From: Paraburkholderia sp. BL25I1N1
GTDB taxonomy: Bacteria; Pseudomonadota; Gammaproteobacteria; Burkholderiales; Burkholderiaceae
Assembly: GCF_003002025.1 (NCBI RefSeq)
Contig: NZ_PVZB01000019.1
Span: 62,001-126,000 of the forward strand
DNA: 64,000 nt
Direction of reading: 5' to 3'
The position numbers and the translations under genes were made by a program. Of this stretch, positions 59,258-64,000 are shown in pieces (the stretch's first letter is position 1; every line of letters begins with the position of its first letter). The notes under the pieces are model-generated. The model made no database searches and had not been told where the DNA came from. It was given only the letters and a program-made list of their open reading frames with translations.

Positions 59258-60508
59258 ATGAACTATTGCGCGATTGACTTCGGTACTTCCAATTCGGCTG
59301 TGGCCGTTCCTGTCGACGGCGCGCTCAAGCTCGCGCCGGTCGAAGGCGCCTACACGACGCTGCCCACCTCGGTCTTTTTCAATACCGACGAAAACACCCG
59401 CGAATTCGGGCGGGCGGCGCTCGCAGCCTATATCGACGGCTTCGACGGCCGTCTGATGCGTTCAATGAAGAGCATTCTCGGCTCGCCGCTCGCCGAGAAC
59501 TCCACCGATCTCGGCGACGGCTCGGCGATCAAGTACACGGACGTGATCGCGATTTTCGTCGAGCATCTCAAGCGCTCGGCGGAAAAAAGCGCCGGTGGTC
59601 CGATCCATCGCGCCGTGCTGGGCCGCCCGGTGTTTTTCGTCGACGACGACCCGCGTGCCGATCAGATGGCGCAGCAGCAGCTCGAAGCCGCCGCGCGCTC
59701 AGTCGGCCTGCGGGAAATTCACTTTCAGTATGAGCCGATAGCGGCCGCGTTCGACTACGAATCGCATCTGACGGAAGAAGGGCTCGTGCTGGTGGCCGAT
59801 ATCGGCGGCGGCACCTCGGACTTTTCGCTGGTGCGGGTCGGGCCTGAGCGGATGAAGCGCGTCGAACGCAAGGACGACGTGCTGGCCCACCACGGCGTGC
59901 ACGTCGCCGGCACGGATTTCGACCGTCGCGTGGAACTGGCGACGATCCTGCGGGAAATGGGATATCAGACGCTCGACCCGGAAGGCCGTGAGATTCCGAA
60001 CCGGGTTTATTTCGATCTGGCGACCTGGCATCTGATCAACACCGTCTACGCCCCGAAGCGCGTCAACGAACTCGCGCTAATGCGGCACCTGTTTACCGAG
60101 GTCAAGCATCACGACCGCCTGATGCGCGTCGTGGAACGCCGCCTGGGTCATGCGCTGGCCGCTCACGCGGAAGAGGCGAAGATCGGCGTGGCGGCGGGCG
60201 GAGAGACCGTGATCGACCTCGATGAAGTGGAAGACGACCTGCGTCTGGCGTTCGACGAAGCGCAACTCATCAAGGCCGGCCAGGAAGAAACGCTGCGCAT
60301 CGTGCAGGCGGCACGCGACACGGTGCAGGCGGCCGGCGTGGCGACACGCGATGTCAATGCGATTTACTTTACGGGCGGTTCGACCGGATTGGCATTTCTA
60401 TCGGGCGCATTGGCGGCGGCATTTCCCGATGCTAAAGCGGTATTCGGCGACCGGCTCGCGAGTGTCGCGACTGGACTCGGCATTCACGCACGGCGTGTAT
60501 TCGGATAA
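59258..60508 (+). CDS. Hsp70-like ATPase (YegD type), no substrate-binding domain
   Basis: An actin-like/Hsp70 ATPase domain protein of 416 aa. The phosphate motifs AIDFGTSNSAVAV (N-terminus) and LVADIGGGTSDFSLVR are visible, with an adenosine motif near FTGGSTGLAFLSGAL. The protein ends about where the DnaK substrate-binding domain would start, so it is not a complete chaperone; it matches YegD-like proteins, whose role is unclear. Followed by a strong terminator. Confidence 0.9.
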   Translation: MNYCAIDFGTSNSAVAVPVDGALKLAPVEGAYTTLPTSVFFNTDENTREFGRAALAAYIDGFDGRLMRSMKSILGSPLAENSTDLGDGSAIKYTDVIAIFVEHLKRSAEKSAGGPIHRAVLGRPVFFVDDDPRADQMAQQQLEAAARSVGLREIHFQYEPIAAAFDYESHLTEEGLVLVADIGGGTSDFSLVRVGPERMKRVERKDDVLAHHGVHVAGTDFDRRVELATILREMGYQTLDPEGREIPNRVYFDLATWHLINTVYAPKRVNELALMRHLFTEVKHHDRLMRVVERRLGHALAAHAEEAKIGVAAGGETVIDLDEVEDDLRLAFDEAQLIKAGQEETLRIVQAARDTVQAAGVATRDVNAIYFTGGSTGLAFLSGALAAAFPDAKAVFGDRLASVATGLGIHARRVFG

Positions 60509-60566
60509 ACAGAATCATCAATCGCATACTGCGAAGATAATCACCGTTCGCAATAGCGGCGGATAT

Positions 60567-60596
60567 AAAAAAACCCCGCCGAGGCGGGGTTTTTTT
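60567..60596. terminator. Bidirectional terminator between the Hsp70-like gene and cspA
   Basis: AAAAAAACCCCGCC-GA-GGCGGGGTTTTTTT, a perfect inverted repeat (functional tetraloop CGAG) with U-runs both ways. Confidence 0.93.
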
Positions 60597-60619
60597 GCGT
60601 CCAGAAGGAAGCGTGTTGC

Positions 60620-60823
60620 TTACACCGGCTTGATGTTAGCAGCTTGCTTGCCCTTCGGGCCCGTCTTCACTTCAAACGTAACCTTTTGGTTTTCTTGCAG
60701 CGTCTTGAAGCCTTCCGTGCGGATTTCCGAGAAATGCGCGAACAGATCTTCGCCACCGCCGTCCGGCGTGATGAAGCCAAAGCCCTTTGCGTCATTGAAC
60801 CACTTGACGGTACCGGTTTCCAT
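60620..60823 (-). CDS. cspA: Cold-shock protein, CspA family
   Basis: A small single-stranded nucleic-acid-binding RNA chaperone. 67 aa from the ATG at 60823 (AGGAAC upstream); a longer ORF upstream is not real. The RNP1 motif KGFGFITP and RNP2-like DLFAHFSEI are visible, followed by VTFEVKTGPKGKQAANIKPV. The paralogue number (which csp) cannot be told from sequence. It has a long untranslated leader, as expected for cold-shock mRNAs. Confidence 0.97.
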   Translation of the reverse strand: METGTVKWFNDAKGFGFITPDGGGEDLFAHFSEIRTEGFKTLQENQKVTFEVKTGPKGKQAANIKPV

Positions 60824-60970
60824 ATTACTTGTTCCTAAAGATGGTAAATAAGGCCGAAGCCCAGAGAGTGCATGAAAATCAAGGAAGGGGGTAATGGGAC
60901 CAACCGGAGTACCGTTGATGGGCGAACTACGAAAGACCAATTCACTCGCCGCTTGAAATCCTGCCCCGAC
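60824..60970 (-). promoter_or_regulatory. Long cspA 5' leader
   Basis: About 140 nt from the predicted start of transcription to the ATG, close to the 159-nt temperature-responsive leader of E. coli cspA. No structure was calculated, so the thermosensor role is by analogy. Confidence 0.5.
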
Positions 60971-60999
60971 TTTATACGGCGATTTTGAGAGAAGGTCAA
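60971..60999 (-). promoter_or_regulatory. cspA promoter
   Basis: On the minus strand TTGACC, a 17-bp spacer, then TATAAA; a good sigma-70 match. Confidence 0.75.
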
Positions 61000-61305
61000 C
61001 AGTCTCCCCACAACTTTACGAACTTTCGCTAGCTTGGCGTAAAAGTTGCTTACAAAACTTGCTATTCGTCTGAATTTTTTGCTAGGGACAACCCTTAGTT
61101 TCGGTGCGGGGGCTGGGTGCAACCGTTAAACTACGCGCCTCGCGTCGGTTGCACCTGTTTGGGATGGCCGTCGCGTAGGCATGATTGTCGCCCATTTCCA
61201 GCGCCTCCAAGGCGATGTGACGCGGTGCCGACATGGTTCTGCTGCAAATTTGCATGGAGCGGAGTTGGTGCTGAAGCGCTCACTCCGGCCGACACAGGAG
61301 AAGAC
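61000..61305. other. 306-bp spacer between the cspA promoter and the permease gene
   Basis: No credible gene is present. It should contain the promoter of the APC permease on the plus strand, but no consensus-quality -35/-10 pair was found; the permease ribosome site GGAG is at 61297-61300. Confidence 0.45.
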
Positions 61306-62901
61306 GTGAAAAGTTCTATACAACGGAACATCGGGCCGTTCGCGCTGATGCTGACGGGCTTAGGTTCCATCATCGGATCGGGCTGGCTTTTCGGCGCGTG
61401 GAAGGCTGCAAAAATTGCCGGTCCCGCTGCCGTTTGTGCATGGGTGATCGGCGCGGTCGTGATTCTTGCGATCGCATTGACGTACGCGGAACTCGGCGCG
61501 ATGTTCCCCGAGTCCGGCGGCATGGTGCGTTATGCGCGCTACTCACACGGTGCGCTGGTGGGTTTCATCAGCGCATGGGCCAACTGGATTGCCATTGTCT
61601 CGGTGATTCCGATCGAGGCCGAAGCGTCCATTCAATATATGAGCACGTGGCCCTATCCGTGGGCGCATGCGCTATTCGTGGATGGGTCATTAACCACTAA
61701 CGGTTTATTACTGTCCGCGGCGCTCGTGATCATTTACTTCATGCTGAACTACTGGGGCGTGAAACTGTTTGCGCGCGCCAATTCGGCGATCACGATCTTC
61801 AAGTTCCTGATTCCCGGCGCGACGATCCTCGGCTTGATGTTCGCGGGCTTCCACAAGGAAAACTTCGGCGAAGCGAGCACCTTCGCGCCGTACGGCTGGT
61901 CGGCGGTGCTGACGGCGGTATCGACGAGCGGCATCGTGTTCGCGTTCAACGGCTTCCAGAGCCCGATCAATCTCGCCGGTGAAGCGCGCAATCCGGCGAA
62001 GAGCGTGCCGTTCGCGGTGATCGGTTCGATCCTGCTCGCGCTGGTGATCTACGTGCTGCTGCAGATCGCGTATATCGGCGCGGTGAACCCGAGCGACGTG
62101 ATGAAGGGCTGGGGCCACTTCAACTTCGCTTCGCCGTTCGCGGAACTCGCGATCGCGCTGAACCTGAACTGGCTGGCGATCCTGCTGTACGTCGACGCAT
62201 TCGTGAGCCCGAGCGGCACCGGCACGACCTATATGGCGACCACCAGCCGCATGATCTACGCGATGGAGCGCAACAACACGATGCCCAAGATGTTCGGCAA
62301 CGTGCATCCGTTCTACGGCGTGCCGCGTCAGGCGATGTGGTTCAACCTGCTGGTGTCGTTCATTTTCCTGTTCTTCTTCCGCGGCTGGAGTTCGCTCGCG
62401 GCGGTGATTTCGGTCGCGACCGTGATCTCGTACCTGACCGGCCCGATCAGCCTGATGGCGCTGCGCCGCGCGGCGACCGACCTCGAACGTCCGCTGCATA
62501 TTCCCGGCATGAAGATCATTGCGCCGTTCGCGTTCGTCTGCGCGTCGCTGATCCTGTACTGGGCGAAGTGGCCACTGACGGGCGAAATCATTCTGCTGAT
62601 GGTCGTCGCGCTGCCGGTGTACTTCTTTTTCCAGGCGAAGTCGGGTTTCGCTGGCTGGGGCCGTGATCTGAAGGCGGCGTGGTGGCTGGTCGCCTATCTG
62701 CCGGTGATGGCGATTCTGTCGCTGATCGGCAGCAAGCAGTTCGGCGGTCACGATCTGATCCCTTATGGCTGGGACATGTTAGTGGTTGCTGCGTTTTCGC
62801 TCGCGTTCTACTACTGGGGCGTGACGAGCGGTTATCGCTCGGAATATCTGGACGAGCGCAGCGAGCATGACGAAGTGCTCGAAGGCATCGGCGCTCATTA
62901 A
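61306..62901 (+). CDS. APC-family amino-acid permease
   Basis: A 531-aa inner-membrane permease from a GTG start with GGAG 5 nt upstream; a longer ORF from 61117 lacks homology before this point. About 12 hydrophobic segments are visible. The APC motif GPFALMLTGLGSIIGSGWLFGAWKAA (helix 1 with the GSG turn that contacts the amino group) is clear, as is PESGGMVRYARYSHGALVGFISAWANWIA. The substrate is probably an amino acid, but which one is not evident. A terminator follows. Confidence 0.92.
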   Translation: MKSSIQRNIGPFALMLTGLGSIIGSGWLFGAWKAAKIAGPAAVCAWVIGAVVILAIALTYAELGAMFPESGGMVRYARYSHGALVGFISAWANWIAIVSVIPIEAEASIQYMSTWPYPWAHALFVDGSLTTNGLLLSAALVIIYFMLNYWGVKLFARANSAITIFKFLIPGATILGLMFAGFHKENFGEASTFAPYGWSAVLTAVSTSGIVFAFNGFQSPINLAGEARNPAKSVPFAVIGSILLALVIYVLLQIAYIGAVNPSDVMKGWGHFNFASPFAELAIALNLNWLAILLYVDAFVSPSGTGTTYMATTSRMIYAMERNNTMPKMFGNVHPFYGVPRQAMWFNLLVSFIFLFFFRGWSSLAAVISVATVISYLTGPISLMALRRAATDLERPLHIPGMKIIAPFAFVCASLILYWAKWPLTGEIILLMVVALPVYFFFQAKSGFAGWGRDLKAAWWLVAYLPVMAILSLIGSKQFGGHDLIPYGWDMLVVAAFSLAFYYWGVTSGYRSEYLDERSEHDEVLEGIGAH

Positions 62902-62925
62902 GGTGTTGCGCTGAAGTCTGTGGAA

Positions 62926-62962
62926 AAAAACCCTCGCCGGAGTTGCTCAGGCGGGGGTTTTT
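62926..62962 (+). terminator. Terminator of the APC permease
   Basis: A stem of AAAACCCTCGCC with GGCGGGGGTTTT (one G-U pair), loop GGAGTTGCTCA, then further U residues. Confidence 0.8.
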
Positions 62963-62989
62963 CTTTTCCAAGGTGCCTATGACGTTGCG

Positions 62990-63775
62990 TCAGGCTGTGC
63001 CGAATACGTAGTTCGTCATGGCGAGCGAGCGCTGATAGGTTCCGAGCGACTGGACAGCCAGCGAATAATCGTCGTCCGCTGCGCCCAATGCGGCGAATAC
63101 CGGCAGCAGATGCTCGTCGGTGGGATGCATCAGCACCGCATGTGGCGCTTGCCGGCGATAGTCGAGCAGCGCGTCGATATCGTGCGCGGCGAGCTTTTCC
63201 TCGAACCAGTCGGTGAATTCGGCGACCCGTGGATCGGCGTCCTCAGGGCGCGCGGAGAAGTCGGCGGCGCGCAGATTGTGCGTGATCTGGCCGGAGCCGA
63301 TCACCATCACGCCATCGTCTTTCAGCGACCGCAGCGCCCGGCCGACGCGAAAGTGGTGCGCCGCGTCCATGTGCGGCTGGATCGACAACTGGGTGACGGG
63401 TATATCGGCCTCCGGAAACATGAGCAGCATCGGGACCCACGCACCGTGATCGAGTCCGTGCGGCTGGGCGCCCGCGAGGATGCCGCTCTCGCCGAGCAAC
63501 ACGGCGGCGCGGCGCGCCACATCGGGCGCACCCGGCGCCGGATACTGAATTTCGTACAACTGACGCGGAAAGCCGTAGAAGTCGTGGATCGTTTCCGGCG
63601 CTGCGGACGTGCTGGCCACCGGTTGCGCCGTGCCCCAATGGGCCGACAGCATCAGCACGGCTTTCGGACGCGGCAACTGGGCGCTCAGCGTACCGAATTC
63701 GGCGGACGGCAGCGACGGGTCGATCGGCAGCGTGGGCGCGCCGTGGGACAGAAAAAGCGAGGGTAAGCGGTTCAT
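62990..63775 (-). CDS. DODA-type extradiol ring-opening dioxygenase (YgiD/LigB family)
   Basis: A 261-aa metal-dependent dioxygenase relative. Metal-binding histidines fit SLFLSHGAPT, VLMLSAHWG, HGLDHGAWVPMLLMFP and LMHPTDEHLLPVF. Family members cleave catechol-type rings such as DOPA; the E. coli YgiD protein acts on DOPA. The actual substrate here is unknown. It stands alone, on the opposite strand to the permease. Confidence 0.93.
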   Translation of the reverse strand: MNRLPSLFLSHGAPTLPIDPSLPSAEFGTLSAQLPRPKAVLMLSAHWGTAQPVASTSAAPETIHDFYGFPRQLYEIQYPAPGAPDVARRAAVLLGESGILAGAQPHGLDHGAWVPMLLMFPEADIPVTQLSIQPHMDAAHHFRVGRALRSLKDDGVMVIGSGQITHNLRAADFSARPEDADPRVAEFTDWFEEKLAAHDIDALLDYRRQAPHAVLMHPTDEHLLPVFAALGAADDDYSLAVQSLGTYQRSLAMTNYVFGTA

Positions 63776-63936
63776 GGCAGCAACGCGGCCGCGAGAGCGC
63801 GGCGCAAAGATTGGGTTGCTACCAATATAGGGGTCTACCGCGATTTGATAAACGGGCTAAAACAGAATTGATTGTGTCGCAGATGTTGTGAATCCGTGCG
63901 TATGCACGGACATCATCGCCCGGCGGAGGTGACGCG

Positions 63937-64000
63937 TTATTCCTGCGTGCCGCGCAGCCCAGCCCACGCCGGCGACAAAGCCGGTCCGAGCGCAAACAGA
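63937..64000 (-). CDS. Possible 3' end of a minus-strand gene running out of the window
   Basis: The minus-strand frame is open from the window edge to a TAA at 63937-63939 and encodes ALGPALSPAWAGLRGTQE at its end. Only about 20 codons are visible, so neither reality nor function can be judged. The 160 bp between it and the dioxygenase gene show no other feature. Confidence 0.3.
   Translation of the reverse strand, partial: LFALGPALSPAWAGLRGTQE

Noticed and set aside
60824..60940. Upstream extension of cspA to 106 codons
   Set aside because: The CspA family starts at METGTVKWFN, and the extension runs through the probable untranslated leader.

Overview
The window is a 64 kb piece of a large, GC-rich chromosome from a betaproteobacterium of the Burkholderiaceae, most likely Paraburkholderia. 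The main reasons are the gene order (the run mlaFEDACB, an ABC-2 exporter, ibaG, murA, hisGDCB, marC, hisHAFIE, a HIT gene, tatABC, then petABC, sspA, sspB), the short HisG that needs a separate HisZ, the long N-terminal extension on ThiE, and the strong GC third-position bias. That bias also creates many long antisense shadow ORFs. No phage, transposase, CRISPR array or plasmid function was seen, so this is mostly core chromosome with a few accessory stretches.

Layout. 1-6.1 kb: gltB (5' end outside the window) and gltD, glutamate synthase. 6.2-8.8 kb: an MFS transporter and a dadA-type D-amino-acid dehydrogenase on the minus strand. 9.1-10.1 kb: a Tat-targeted lipoprotein with a tyrosine-phosphatase fold whose nucleophilic Cys is Ser. 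10.2-16.6 kb: an envelope-linked regulatory locus. It has a kinase/regulator pair, a plus-strand group of small secreted proteins ending in an isolated FlgH-like lipoprotein, a second close paralogue of the regulator without its own kinase, and two more secreted proteins. 16.8-19.4 kb: an SbmA/YddA-type ABC transporter with an SDR protein. 19.8-23.5 kb: a TPP riboswitch and thiO-thiS-thiG-thiE. 23.6-27.9 kb: the Mla phospholipid-transport operon. 28.1-29.8 kb: an ABC-2 exporter. 29.8-42.3 kb: ibaG, murA, the histidine pathway with marC inside it, a HIT protein and the Tat translocase. 42.4-48.8 kb: a DegS/MucD-like protease facing a Nif3-like protein, cytochrome bc1 (petABC), sspA, sspB and tRNA-Thr. 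48.9-64 kb: scattered single genes, namely methyltransferases, a YhiN-type flavoprotein, DUF1059 and DUF1415 proteins, a TetR/MFS divergent pair, a nitroreductase, a second MFS transporter, an Hsp70-like ATPase, cspA, an APC permease and a DODA-type dioxygenase.

How the genes fit together. Most of the window serves central amino-acid metabolism (Glu, His), thiamine synthesis and the cell envelope (Mla, MurA, Tat, DegS-like protease, bc1). The less ordinary parts are the 9-16.6 kb envelope/regulator locus, the thi leader (riboswitch, SD-sequestering hairpin and a short ORF coupled to thiO), the TetR/MFS control region with repeated GTnAC operators (one lying in the spacer of a near-consensus promoter), and a 34-bp element present both between genes and inside a flavoprotein gene. 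I found no clearly new multi-gene defence or biosynthetic system; the best candidates for undescribed biology are the regulator/orphan-FlgH locus and the pseudophosphatase next to it.
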